Assembly (NCBI GenBank): GCA_035944135.1
Contig: DASZBM010000003.1
Span: forward strand, 34,261 to 98,260
From: Acidobacteriaceae bacterium
GTDB taxonomy: Bacteria; Acidobacteriota; Terriglobia; Terriglobales; Acidobacteriaceae
Length of the DNA stretch: 64,000 nucleotides
Direction of reading: 5' to 3'
Made by a program: the position numbers and the translations under genes. The notes under the pieces are model-generated. The model had not been told where the DNA came from. It worked only from the letters and a program-made list of their open reading frames with translations, and made no database searches. Below are positions 46,477 through 54,583 of this stretch, piece by piece (the stretch's first letter is position 1; each line of letters starts with the position of its first letter).

Positions 46477-47202
46477 TTAGCCGCGTACCGACACGCCCGT
46501 GTAGGTCACCATGACGTGACCATCCACCGGCTCGCCGAACACCGTTGCCGGCTTGAACACGCTCGACAGCAGATTCTGCTCCACCTGCAGCCGCACCGAC
46601 GGGTCGCTTGGCCCTTGAAGGATCGTGTAGTCGTACACCATGCCACGCGTATCTACCTTGGCGTCAATCAGAACCGGCACATCGCGTCCGGTCTCCACGG
46701 CCATCGGAGCCACCTGCGAGTACAGGTAATGCGGCGCGATCAGGTGTGCCATTCCATCGTCGTTCGCCTGTACAGCAACCCCCGGCCCGAACAGCCGGAA
46801 CAGCCCGGCTGCCAACAGGACAGCGGCCACCATCCCGCCTGCGGTCTGAACCGCCAGCGGCGCAACCGAAGTCCGCCAGGTCAGCGCAATCCGTCCCGAA
46901 AGAGGCAGATGGCTCCCGCGCTCGCGTTCCTCGCCAAGCGCTGTCTGGATCTGTTGCTGAAGCTGCCGCGGTGCCCGCGCCGGGCCAATCTCCGCCAGGG
47001 CCGTCTGCATCGCCAGCCAGCCGTCAAACTCCGCCGCGCACGGCGCGCATCCCTCGAGATGATCCGCAACCCGCCCCATCTCCACGCCGCTCAACGCGCC
47101 GTCCAGATACGACGAGAACGCAGCCCTGGCCGCCAGGCATTGGCCCGCCAGAGATTCGTTCACCGCCTGCATCTGCTGTTCGAGATCGTGCTGCGAAGTC
47201 AT
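46477..47202 (-). CDS. Membrane anti-sigma factor with zinc finger and TonB-like C-terminal domain
   Basis: A predicted anti-sigma factor for the sigma gene upstream (4-bp overlap). The 241-aa product has an N-terminal zf-HC2-type zinc-binding domain (Cys22, His48, Cys52, Cys55 in HLEGCAPCAAEF), a membrane helix (about 111-137, VQTAGGMVAAVLLAAGLFRL) and a periplasmic C-terminal domain (about 170-241). That domain reads DVPVLIDAKVDTRGMVYDYT, then SVRLQVEQNLLSSVFKPATV and DGHVMVTYTGVSV. This resembles the TonB C-terminal or energy-transducer fold, an unusual addition to an anti-sigma factor. Confidence 0.88.
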   Translation of the reverse strand: MTSQHDLEQQMQAVNESLAGQCLAARAAFSSYLDGALSGVEMGRVADHLEGCAPCAAEFDGWLAMQTALAEIGPARAPRQLQQQIQTALGEERERGSHLPLSGRIALTWRTSVAPLAVQTAGGMVAAVLLAAGLFRLFGPGVAVQANDDGMAHLIAPHYLYSQVAPMAVETGRDVPVLIDAKVDTRGMVYDYTILQGPSDPSVRLQVEQNLLSSVFKPATVFGEPVDGHVMVTYTGVSVRG

Positions 47203-47873
47203 CAGATCACCACTTCCAGTCTACCGGCCGCCGCTGTGGAACCGTTATGTTCCGCGTGTTCCAAGTCTTTCTTTTTCAAAGATTCACGAAGCACCGCCCG
47301 TCCTCGCGTCAGCCGGCTCTTCACCGTTCCGAGATTCACATTCAGGATCTCGGCAATCTCTTCATACCCAAAGCCCTCAATCTCGCGCAATACAACTACC
47401 TCGCGATACGCGGCCGGAAGGTTTCTCAGCGCAGCTTCCACTCGCTGCCGGGTCTCGGTCCGCAGGCACTCCTCAAAGGGGGACGCATCGGCTGCACGCA
47501 AGGTCTCAGCCATGCAGGTGCACTCACCGTCTTCGTTCTCCATAGGCGCGTCGATCGCCAGCTCCTGCCGTTTGTGCCGGTTCCACCAGCGCCGCTGGTT
47601 GCTGGCCTCGTGCAGGGCAATGCGGTAGATCCACGTCCGCAGACTGGCGTCGCCGTGAAACCCACGGATGCTCCGGAAGACCTTGACGAAGACCTCCTGG
47701 GTCACGTCCGCGGCCTCCGACGGATCGCGCAAACTCCGTGCAATCAGCGAGTAAATCGGCTGGCTGTACTGGGCAATCAGCAACGCGAAGGCCTGCTCGG
47801 AGCCGCTCTTCAGCTCGCGCACGAGCTCCTGCTCCTCCGCTCGGATCCCGATCGCGCTTGCCAGATCGCTCAT
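47202..47873 (-). CDS. ECF/RpoE-type RNA polymerase sigma factor
   Basis: An alternative sigma factor (223 aa from 47873). Region 2 reads FALLIAQYSQPIYSLIARSL, EAADVTQEVFVKVFRSIRGF and LRTWIYRIALHEASNQRRWW. Region 4 reads LRNLPAAYREVVVLREIEGF and YEEIAEILNVNLGTVKSRLT. A Cys-containing linker (GECTCM) lies between them. The start at 47873 has AGGGG 5 nt upstream; ATGs at 47891 and 47903 are less well placed. It is coupled to the anti-sigma gene, so the pair should form one envelope-signal switch. Confidence 0.92.
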   Translation of the reverse strand: MSDLASAIGIRAEEQELVRELKSGSEQAFALLIAQYSQPIYSLIARSLRDPSEAADVTQEVFVKVFRSIRGFHGDASLRTWIYRIALHEASNQRRWWNRHKRQELAIDAPMENEDGECTCMAETLRAADASPFEECLRTETRQRVEAALRNLPAAYREVVVLREIEGFGYEEIAEILNVNLGTVKSRLTRGRAVLRESLKKKDLEHAEHNGSTAAAGRLEVVI

Positions 47874-48110
47874 CGCAGCCCCTGCTCGCATTGGCAGCCC
47901 CAATCCGAGTGCCCTTTAAAGTAGGCCCTCGGCGCTACAACTGTCCAGAGACCCTTTGGTTTAGACGACCGTACCGCATGATCGCGCGACCATCTGGTCT
48001 CATCTTGAAGCGGGAGGGGAACTGCGCCGCCGGCGGCAGAGTGCTCGCCCACTCTCCCTGCTTAGACACCTCACAAAGTCCTTTTGTTCCTTCATCGCAC
48101 GCACCCTCGT

Positions 48111-48139
48111 TTGACGTGAAGCGCGCGACGGGCGAGAAT
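48111..48139 (+). promoter_or_regulatory. Promoter of the tRNA-Ala gene
   Basis: TTGACG (48111-48116), a 17-bp spacer and GAGAAT (48134-48139) match the sigma-70 consensus at five and four of six positions. Transcription would start near 48146, about 12 bp before the mature 5' end. The same TTGACG -35 is used by the ATPase and str operon candidates. Confidence 0.65.
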
Positions 48140-48157
48140 GAGGGAGTCCTCAAGAGT

Positions 48158-48233
48158 GGGCCTGTGGCGCAGCTGGGAGCGCGCTTCCATGGCATGGAAG
48201 AGGTCATCGGTTCGATCCCGATCAGGTCCACCA
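48158..48233 (+). tRNA. tRNA-Ala (GGC)
   Basis: A 76-nt cloverleaf with encoded CCA end. The acceptor GGGCCTG pairs with CAGGTCC, giving the alanine identity pair G3-U70. The D-arm contains GCGCAGCTGGGAGCGC, the anticodon stem CTTCC/GGAAG encloses loop ATGGCAT with anticodon GGC, and the T-arm contains GGTTCGATCCC. It decodes GCC and GCU alanine codons. It stands alone, with its own promoter upstream. Confidence 0.97.
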
Positions 48234-48258
48234 ACTTCCTTTCTACAAAATCCGGCTG

Positions 48259-48324
48259 AAAAAATGGTGCGAAAACGAGCGCTTTTTGCGCGTTTTTGTG
48301 CGGTTTTGACGCGTTTTGAAACGC
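48259..48324. other. Helically phased A/T-tracts after tRNA-Ala
   Basis: Two A-tracts (48259-48264, 48272-48275) and four T-tracts (starting 48283, 48293, 48304, 48314) are spaced about 10-12 bp apart. GCGC flanks the first T-tract, so a short hairpin followed by TTTTT (48281-48297) may end the tRNA transcript, and GCGTT/AACGC (48311-48324) may form another. The spacing also predicts intrinsic DNA curvature. Confidence 0.5.
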
Positions 48325-48337
48325 TGGTTCTGGTCGA

Positions 48338-49618
48338 TTACCGGACGTTTCCGTCCTGCGGGCGAGGACCCGAGAGTGACTGCACCGCGACAACGCCAAG
48401 CACAACCATTACTGCCAGAAGGGCGATCCACAGCAGCGCCGGGTGCCTCTCCGTAAACGGCCGATCGTCCGGTCGCGGCTGGTATGCAGGATTCGGCTCC
48501 TCGGGTCCGGCCGTCGCCGGCGCCGGATTCTTCTGCGGCGCGAACAGCGTCGCGTAATCGTAGCGTGGCGGCTGAAGAGAACTGTCGCCGTAGAAGAGCG
48601 TGTAGGAACTGTTCGGCGCAGCGTCAAAGCAGAGCTCGCGCTGCTGCATTTCGAGACGGACGTCCTTCAAGGCGAGAGGCGGGTCGTCGCCGTTTTCAAT
48701 GGTGATGACCCAGGCCGTCTGTTCGTTCCCAAGCTCATTGCTGACGTCAACTGCGAGCCTTTCTTCGTCGATGTGCCGGCCGTCTGCGATCCGGTGGAGA
48801 CGCAGGAGATTGCCCGAGAAACTGGGGAGCATCTCCACACCATGAGCGCTGTCCTCCTGCGGCTGAGTCTTTATTCCCGGCTGGATCTCTACGGTTACAT
48901 CGCGGGTGAAGTTGCCGGTTTGATCCGTGGGCACAAAGAGAACGCGGTCGACCGGCACCTCCGCGGGCACGGTCAAGGTGATGACTGAAATGTGCTGCTG
49001 CTGTTTCACAACGGAGGTTTCAGCAACAAGTGTGTACAGGGCCTGCGTGACGGGATCGCGCGAGATGGATGCGGATTGGATCTCGTCCGGTTTCAGCGAG
49101 CCGGTGATTCGGAAATGCAGATAGCGGAAGTCCGATGGAGGCAGATGGAGAACGGTGCTGCGGCCGAGCTTCTGCGCGCTCAGGTCGAAGATGGTGAAGG
49201 CGCCGAGGCGAGTTTCGGCGGATGCATTTTCCGACTGGCTTCCAGAGACGTTGACCGTGGCGATGAAATTTTGTGCGGACACGCTAAGCTCGAGATCGCT
49301 GTACGTGCCTGACGGCATGGCGAGGTCGAAGCTGGTCTGCCCGTCGCGGGTGCCGAGATTCAGCGGATCGAGCGAGCTCCGCGAGGTTTCGACCGGAGCT
49401 GCGGCGCGAACGACATACGGAGTTTCGACGATACCGTTGAAGAGCCGCAGATCAGCGAGGGCGGGAGCGGCGTGCGCAAAAAACCCAGGGTCCAACACGA
49501 CACAAGTTTGCGAGGAACTCTGCGCTATCCCTACAATCGACCGCTCGAAACGAAAGTGGTTTGTGTCCGTCGAGGCCCCGTTCAACACCAGCAGGGCAAG
49601 CAAAGCGGCTGCCTTCAT
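48338..49618 (-). CDS. DUF3999 family exported protein
   Basis: A 426-aa protein with a signal peptide (MKAAALLALLVLNGAS), a large beta-rich periplasmic region and one C-terminal membrane helix (ALLWIALLAVMVVLGVVAVQ). Motifs such as FRYLHFRITG, RYDYATLFAPQKNPAPATAG and SYTLFYGD fit DUF3999. In many genomes this family is encoded beside DUF2339, as here: the two genes overlap by 4 bp. The pair is thought to be envelope-related but has no established function. Confidence 0.8.
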   Translation of the reverse strand: MKAAALLALLVLNGASTDTNHFRFERSIVGIAQSSSQTCVVLDPGFFAHAAPALADLRLFNGIVETPYVVRAAAPVETSRSSLDPLNLGTRDGQTSFDLAMPSGTYSDLELSVSAQNFIATVNVSGSQSENASAETRLGAFTIFDLSAQKLGRSTVLHLPPSDFRYLHFRITGSLKPDEIQSASISRDPVTQALYTLVAETSVVKQQQHISVITLTVPAEVPVDRVLFVPTDQTGNFTRDVTVEIQPGIKTQPQEDSAHGVEMLPSFSGNLLRLHRIADGRHIDEERLAVDVSNELGNEQTAWVITIENGDDPPLALKDVRLEMQQRELCFDAAPNSSYTLFYGDSSLQPPRYDYATLFAPQKNPAPATAGPEEPNPAYQPRPDDRPFTERHPALLWIALLAVMVVLGVVAVQSLSGPRPQDGNVR

Positions 49619-51495
49619 GCGTTTTCGCTCTCCGGGCCACGGAGGTGCAGCCAGTCACGCTGATACACAAAGCTGACGGCCAGCAACAGCACACCGAGCC
49701 CCAGAAAGCTGAGAATCCGATAGCCCTGGCTGAGCGAATTGATGTCGCCGAGGAACACCTTGGCAATCGCTGCCGCGAGCAGCACCAGCGCCTGCCACCT
49801 TACAAACGCAGAGTGGCGCCAGAATCCGACAACGAGAAGAATCGCGCCGTAGATCATGAAAAACGCTGAGTACGTGAACTGCGCGTACATCCGGTAGTCA
49901 TGCATCAGGCTCCAGTCGCCACGCCAGCGCACGAACCACCAGTAGCCATGAATCTCCCAACTCACAGCAATCAGGATCAGCAGACTGATCAGCAGCGCGG
50001 AAGAAACCGCCACTGTAGTCCAGGGAATCGTATGCTGCTCGCTCACGCTGGGCTCAGCGCTCCGCGACAACAGCGCGACGAACACGAAAACCGCAATGGC
50101 AACGCAATAGGTTGCGAACCGCTCATTCAGCAACGGTGTCAACGATGCAGGTGGATTGTTGAGCAACAGTGCTCCGAGTCCAAGCACGAGACCGATGAGG
50201 GCCAGCGTCCGAAGCAGCCACTGATCCAGCCGACGCGCCACCCACAGCATCGCCGCTCCCTGCACAAGCCAGCCGATCGTGAGCCACCGGCCCTGCGTCT
50301 TGAGCGGGATCGCGATCGTGAGGAACACGATCGCCGTGACGAGTTGTAACGCGGAAGAGACCGGCGAGTTCCGCCTGGCGATACCGCGCGCGGGAAGCCT
50401 CAGAAGCAGCAGATAAAAGGCCGCGAACGCCACCGCAAGCCACGGACTGGCCCACGCGGTCTCCTGCCGGTCGAGCAGCGCATAAAACGCCAGAAATCCC
50501 AGTGCGGCATTCGCCAGCGGGATGACGATTGTGGCCAGACTGTCCCATGGACTCGTCTTGTGCGTGCTTTCTTCGACGGTTCGCACAAGCCGCGGAGCGA
50601 ACGCGAACAACAGGAAGAAACATGCGACGAAGAATGCGGTTCGTGCGAATTGATCGTCCGTGTAGAACCTGATCCACCAGCCCGCGACAAACAGCGTCGT
50701 GCCCGTGAACGCTGCGAAGAGAAGCCGCGACCAAGGACGAAGCATTGCCAGCAAAAGAACGGCAACATCCAGAATGAGCAGATAGGTGAATAAAGAGATT
50801 TCGTGGTTTTCGCCCGTCGACAGCAGCAGCGGCGTACTGAGTCCGCCAACGATTGAATACAGCGCGAGCAACTCCGAATCGCGCACCCACGACATGATTC
50901 CGTTGAACGCGGTGACCGCAATCATTGCGATGAACGCAACCGAGGATGGAATCAGGTGGAAGAGCGAAAACGCAGCCCACAGCGAAAGGTACAGAATGCC
51001 GCTGCCCAGCGCCTTCAGCGAGTAGGAGAAGATCACGTAGCCCTTGCGGCTGAAGCGCTCCGACCACGCGATCAGTCCGATCCCCGCGATCAGTCCGATG
51101 ACCACGCGGCCCAGCGGCCCGATCCAGTGATTGTCGATGGCCAGCTTGAGGAACCACGACATCGCAATCAGGACTGCAAGGATGCCGATGCGGTTGAACC
51201 ATTGCGAGCCGATGCGGCTCTCGAGCGATCGATCCGTCGCATGCGGCGCAGCAACCGCTACGCGCGCCGGAGGTGCACTTGCCACGGGTGTCGGTGTCGC
51301 TGCGACCTCACGGCCAGCGCTTTCCGGCGGTGGCACGTGGAACTGGACGGGTGCGGCGATCTCCGCGACAGGAGGCTGCTCCACCACGATCGGCGCATGC
51401 GATTGTTGCGCCCCGATCAGGCTTTCCAGCCACGCGACCCGTAAACGGAGCTCCGCCAACTGCTCTCGTAAGTCCTGAACATCGCTGCCGTTCAT
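49615..51495 (-). CDS. DUF2339 family polytopic membrane protein
   Basis: A 626-aa protein. An N-terminal coiled-coil segment (LREQLAELRLRVAWLESLIG) and a Pro/Ala-rich linker precede about 18-20 predicted membrane helices, starting at ESRIGSQWFNRIGILAVLIA, which is the usual DUF2339 entry motif, followed by WSERFSRKGYVIFSYSLKAL GSGILYLSL. Function is unknown. It is translationally coupled to the DUF3999 gene. Confidence 0.87.
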   Translation of the reverse strand: MNGSDVQDLREQLAELRLRVAWLESLIGAQQSHAPIVVEQPPVAEIAAPVQFHVPPPESAGREVAATPTPVASAPPARVAVAAPHATDRSLESRIGSQWFNRIGILAVLIAMSWFLKLAIDNHWIGPLGRVVIGLIAGIGLIAWSERFSRKGYVIFSYSLKALGSGILYLSLWAAFSLFHLIPSSVAFIAMIAVTAFNGIMSWVRDSELLALYSIVGGLSTPLLLSTGENHEISLFTYLLILDVAVLLLAMLRPWSRLLFAAFTGTTLFVAGWWIRFYTDDQFARTAFFVACFFLLFAFAPRLVRTVEESTHKTSPWDSLATIVIPLANAALGFLAFYALLDRQETAWASPWLAVAFAAFYLLLLRLPARGIARRNSPVSSALQLVTAIVFLTIAIPLKTQGRWLTIGWLVQGAAMLWVARRLDQWLLRTLALIGLVLGLGALLLNNPPASLTPLLNERFATYCVAIAVFVFVALLSRSAEPSVSEQHTIPWTTVAVSSALLISLLILIAVSWEIHGYWWFVRWRGDWSLMHDYRMYAQFTYSAFFMIYGAILLVVGFWRHSAFVRWQALVLLAAAIAKVFLGDINSLSQGYRILSFLGLGVLLLAVSFVYQRDWLHLRGPESENA

Positions 51496-51557
51496 AACGG
51501 AACCAATGTACAGTGAGGCGCGCGGAAATCAGTAGATAACTTCGGTTTGCGACTTGC

Positions 51558-52100
51558 TTAGCGCACGATGCCGTCGCGCACGTCGTAGGCGACGACCCCG
51601 AGGTCGTTCAGCTCGCGCACGGTCACTTCCAGGTTGCGGCGAACCTGCGGCTCGGCCTTCGCAGGCGTATTCGTGGGCTCTTCGACCGACACCACCCGGC
51701 CGTAAGGCCACGCGCTCTCGGGAATCGAGCTCACCGCCTCATCCAGCTTGTCCAGCGAGATGTTCAGCTCCTGCTGGCGGGCGGAGACGGGGCGAAGCAT
51801 GCCTCCGGAACCGAGTTGAGGGTCGGGGTCGGCGAGAGTGATGCGCAGCTCCAGCATGCCGGGCTCAACCGTGATCGACGGATTCTCCCACGACTCTGCT
51901 GTGTGGATCGCCATGAAGCGGCTCTTCGATGGCGGCGGGATCATATCCAGCTGCTGGCGATCGCTGTCCTGCCGGGCATTGCGCTCGGCGCGTGCCTGCT
52001 CCGCGTCCTGACTGAAGGTGTGGCTGTGGCAGCCGGACAGCACTCCAGTGAGTGGAAGCAGAACGAGGCAGGACAGAAGCGGCAGGCTGCGGCGGGTCAC
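51558..52100 (-). CDS. Predicted lipoprotein of unknown function
   Basis: A 180-aa protein with a lipoprotein signal (LLSCLVLLPLTGVLSGC). The mature part is polar: a Gln/Arg/Asp-rich helix (DAEQARAERNARQDSDRQQL) and a region with repeated LELRITLADPDPQ and LNISLDKLDEAVSSIPESAW. No known domain is recognised. It lies between the enoyl-CoA hydratase and DUF2339 genes with 60-bp gaps on both sides. Confidence 0.75.
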   Translation of the reverse strand: MTRRSLPLLSCLVLLPLTGVLSGCHSHTFSQDAEQARAERNARQDSDRQQLDMIPPPSKSRFMAIHTAESWENPSITVEPGMLELRITLADPDPQLGSGGMLRPVSARQQELNISLDKLDEAVSSIPESAWPYGRVVSVEEPTNTPAKAEPQVRRNLEVTVRELNDLGVVAYDVRDGIVR

Positions 52101-52115
52101 TGGTTAAGAATAGCA

Positions 52116-52156
52116 AGTCAGCGGTCAGCGGGGCAGCGAGTCATCAAGTGACTGAA
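52116..52156 (-). repeat. Heptad-like repeat after the enoyl-CoA hydratase gene
   Basis: AGTCAGC, GGTCAGC and GGGGCAGC (52116-52137) form two 7-mers and one 8-mer, followed by a small AGTCA/TGACT hairpin (52139-52153). On the minus strand this sits directly after the stop of the gene ending at 52162. Confidence 0.45.
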
Positions 52157-52161
52157 GACGT

Positions 52162-52971
52162 TCAGGCTCCGGTCCATTTTGCCGGGCGCTTTTCCAGAAA
52201 CGCGGCAAGCCCCTCGCGTTTGTCGACTGTCCCACACAGTTCGCCAAAGATTTCCGCCTCAACCTTGAGGGCGCCTTCAATGGGCAGATCTTGACCGCGT
52301 GCGACCGCCTGCATCACTGCGGAGATAGCCAGCGGAGCCATTCCCGCGATGGATTCCGCCAGCGCACGGGCACGCGTCATTAACTCGCCCGCCGGGACCA
52401 CCTCGTCGACCAGCCTGAGCCGCAGCGCCTCAGTCGCGTCGACAGCAGCGCCTGTCAGCATCAGCCGCAGCGCCGCGCTCCGGCCGATGAGGCGCGGCAA
52501 CCGCTGTGTTCCGCCGTAACCTGGGATGAGACCGAGCTTGAGCTCCGGCAGTCCGAGCTTCGCGCGTTCGCTGGCGATGCGGAACGTGCAGGCCAGCGCG
52601 AGTTCGCATCCTCCGCCGAGTGCGATACCGTTCACGCAAGCAATCACTGGCTTGCCGCAACGCTCAATCTGCAGGAACACCTGCTGTCCTCGTTCCGAGG
52701 CTGCGCGTCCTGATGTCGCATCGGTGCCGGCAAGCGCGCGGATGTCTGCGCCCGCGGCGAAGGCGCGTTCGCCGGAGCCGGTCAGCAGAATCACACGCAC
52801 GCTCGCGTCGTTGCTTAGCTCTCCAAAGGCGAGCTCGAGCTCATCGAACATCACGGCATCGAGTGCGTGCAAAACCTCGGGACGGTCGAGCGTCACGGTT
52901 GCGATCGCGCCCTCATGCTCCACGCGCAGTCTCGTCCAGCGTAGGTCCGTCGATTCTTCTGTCGTAGACAT
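52162..52971 (-). CDS. Enoyl-CoA hydratase/isomerase family protein
   Basis: A crotonase-fold enzyme (269 aa), probably hydrating 2-enoyl-CoA in fatty-acid or branched-chain degradation. Features are VTLDRPEVLHALD, the oxyanion-hole block FAAGADIRALAG, VIACVNGIALGGGCELALAC with the Glu of the active site, and PELKLGLIPGYGGTQRLPRL containing the second conserved Glu position. The start at 52971 has GGAGGT 9 nt upstream. The open frame continues over the divergent ribH gene and is spurious there. Substrate is not predictable. Confidence 0.92.
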   Translation of the reverse strand: MSTTEESTDLRWTRLRVEHEGAIATVTLDRPEVLHALDAVMFDELELAFGELSNDASVRVILLTGSGERAFAAGADIRALAGTDATSGRAASERGQQVFLQIERCGKPVIACVNGIALGGGCELALACTFRIASERAKLGLPELKLGLIPGYGGTQRLPRLIGRSAALRLMLTGAAVDATEALRLRLVDEVVPAGELMTRARALAESIAGMAPLAISAVMQAVARGQDLPIEGALKVEAEIFGELCGTVDKREGLAAFLEKRPAKWTGA

Positions 52972-53022
52972 CCCGGTTGAACCTCCAAAGCCCCTCAGCA
53001 AGCTGACGATACAATCGATCCT

Positions 53023-53916
53023 ATGATCAAGGGAATCACCAGCATTGCGCCGGTTGCGTCGGAGGACGCCTATGCGAAGCTGGGCAGTCTCTTCCGCTCG
53101 TTGGGCTTTGAAGAGGGCAAGGGGTGGGATGTTGACGGCGGGAAAGGCGCGCCGTTCCTCGCGCCACTGGGCAATCTTGAGCTCGTCGTCGGCCGCGCAC
53201 CCGCTGTGCCGCAAATCCTGATTGAGACGACGCAGCTCGATGCGGTGTATGCGGTTGTGCGCGCCTGGATGGCCACGAACTTCCGCACCGAAGAGGCTGT
53301 GGTTCGTTTGTCTGCACCGGCAGCGACGCACTGGAATTCACGGCTGTTTACCGCTGATCTCGCGCCCGGACTCAAGATCGGGTTCTGGCAATCGGAAAAT
53401 CCACTGCGCGGGCGGCCGATTGCGATCGAAGGTGATCTGTCGGCAGAGGGCAAACGCTTCGCGATTGTCGTTGCGCGCTGGAATGCGGTCATTACGGATC
53501 GTCTTTTGCAGGGCGCGCTGGACGCGCTGCTGCGCTCCGGGGCGGAGTCGAAGCTGATTGAGATTGTGAGGGTGCCGGGGGCGTGGGAGATTCCGGCCGC
53601 GGCGCGCACACTGGCGGAGTCGAAGCGGTTTGCAGCAATCATCACGCTGGGCGTGCTGCTGCGCGGCGAGACAGCGCACTATGAGGCGATTTACACCGAG
53701 GTGGCGCGGGGGATTGGGCAGTCGCAGCAGGAGACGGGCGTGCCGCATTCGTTTGGCGTGCTGACCTGCGAGACGCTGGAGCAGGCGCTGGACCGCGCCG
53801 GGCTGAAGGCCGGCAACAAGGGCTTCGAGGCGGCGATTGCGGCCATCGAGATGGCGTCCATTGGCGCGAAGCTGGGCGCCAGGTTGCAGGGCCATGAAAC
53901 GGAAGCGGGTCGCTGA
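53023..53916 (+). CDS. ribH: 6,7-dimethyl-8-ribityllumazine synthase with N-terminal VOC-like domain
   Basis: The penultimate riboflavin step, condensing the ribityl pyrimidine with dihydroxybutanone phosphate. The 297-aa product is about twice the usual length (about 155). Residues 135-290 are a full RibH: FAIVVARWNAVITDRLLQGA, VRVPGAWEIPAAA, GVLLRGETAHYEAIY with the catalytic His219, and AGLKAGNKGFEAA. Residues 1-127 (MIKGITSIAPVASEDAYAKL, FRSLGFEEGKGWDVD, LELVVGRAP, LAPGLKIGFWQSE) resemble a glyoxalase/VOC half-unit. The two are in one frame without a break. nusB starts at the last base of its stop. Confidence 0.9.
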   Translation: MIKGITSIAPVASEDAYAKLGSLFRSLGFEEGKGWDVDGGKGAPFLAPLGNLELVVGRAPAVPQILIETTQLDAVYAVVRAWMATNFRTEEAVVRLSAPAATHWNSRLFTADLAPGLKIGFWQSENPLRGRPIAIEGDLSAEGKRFAIVVARWNAVITDRLLQGALDALLRSGAESKLIEIVRVPGAWEIPAAARTLAESKRFAAIITLGVLLRGETAHYEAIYTEVARGIGQSQQETGVPHSFGVLTCETLEQALDRAGLKAGNKGFEAAIAAIEMASIGAKLGARLQGHETEAGR

Positions 53917-54341
53917 TGGGAACGCGCCGCAAGAGCCGTGAGCTGGCCATGCAGATGCTCTTCCAGGGCGACCTGGGGAAGCAGAAGCCGGAAGAGGTTG
54001 AGCGCCTGTTCTGGGAGTCGCGCGATGACGTTGACGACGAGACCAGAGGCTTTGCCGACGACCTTCACCGCCTGGCGACAAGGCGTGAGGATGAGGTCGA
54101 CAAGCTGATCCAGAAGCATGCCAAGAATTGGCGGCTGGAGCGGATGCCGGCGGTGGACAGGAATTTGCTGCGGGCGGCGGTGGCGGAGATGCTGGGGTAT
54201 CCGAATACGCCGGCACCGATCGTGATCAACGAGACGCTGGAGATTGCGAAGCGGTATGCAGCGCCGGAGAGCCTTCAGTTTCTGAACGGAGTGCTGGACG
54301 CCATCGGGCGCGAGCTGCTTGACGAAAGACTGAAGCGGTAG
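53916..54341 (+). CDS. nusB: Transcription antitermination factor NusB
   Basis: RNA-binding antitermination factor (141 aa) acting with NusE/S10 at boxA in rRNA operons. The all-helical NusB fold is visible: RKSRELAMQMLFQGDLGK, ATRREDEVDKLIQKHAKNWR LERM, DRNLLRAAVAEML and APIVINETLEIAKRYAAPES with the conserved final helix. Its ATG overlaps the ribH stop by one base; ribH-nusB is a widely conserved pair. Confidence 0.96.
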   Translation: MGTRRKSRELAMQMLFQGDLGKQKPEEVERLFWESRDDVDDETRGFADDLHRLATRREDEVDKLIQKHAKNWRLERMPAVDRNLLRAAVAEMLGYPNTPAPIVINETLEIAKRYAAPESLQFLNGVLDAIGRELLDERLKR

Positions 54342-54344
54342 GGT

Positions 54345-54415
54345 CCCCCCTCCCCCCCCTGGTTTTTGCGCAAAATCTTCAAAGAAGAGGACTTAGGTCC
54401 GGACCTAGTGTGCGC
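54345..54415. repeat. C-tract plus palindrome intergenic element
   Basis: After nusB come a broken C-run (54345-54359), TTTTTGCGCAAAATCTTC, and a perfect 14-bp palindrome TAGGTCCGGACCTA (54394-54407). The combination is unlike the surrounding sequence and unlike a terminator. It could be an interspersed element or an operator site; it lies between nusB and its terminator. Confidence 0.5.
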
Positions 54416-54445
54416 CGGGCTGGGCTTAGAGCGTGCGGCAAAGTG

Positions 54446-54472
54446 AAGGCCCCTCGGGTGAGGGGCCTTTTT
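54446..54472 (+). terminator. Rho-independent terminator after nusB
   Basis: A 9-bp GC-rich stem (AAGGCCCCT with AGGGGCCTT), 6-nt loop and T-run at 54468-54472. It ends the ribH-nusB transcript about 105 bp downstream of the stop. Confidence 0.9.
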
Positions 54473-54583
54473 CAGTGGGTATTTTGTCAAGCCGAGCGCA
54501 GAGCTTTTCGTTCCTAATTTTCGCTTCAATCCCGGGTCAAGAGAATGTCAGGGGGCGCGACGGGGATCGCGCCCCTGTATTCG

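Noticed and set aside
48158..48340. Prophage or integrative element at the tRNA-Ala 3' end
   Set aside because: No integrase and no second copy of the tRNA 3' end is present in the window; downstream genes look native.
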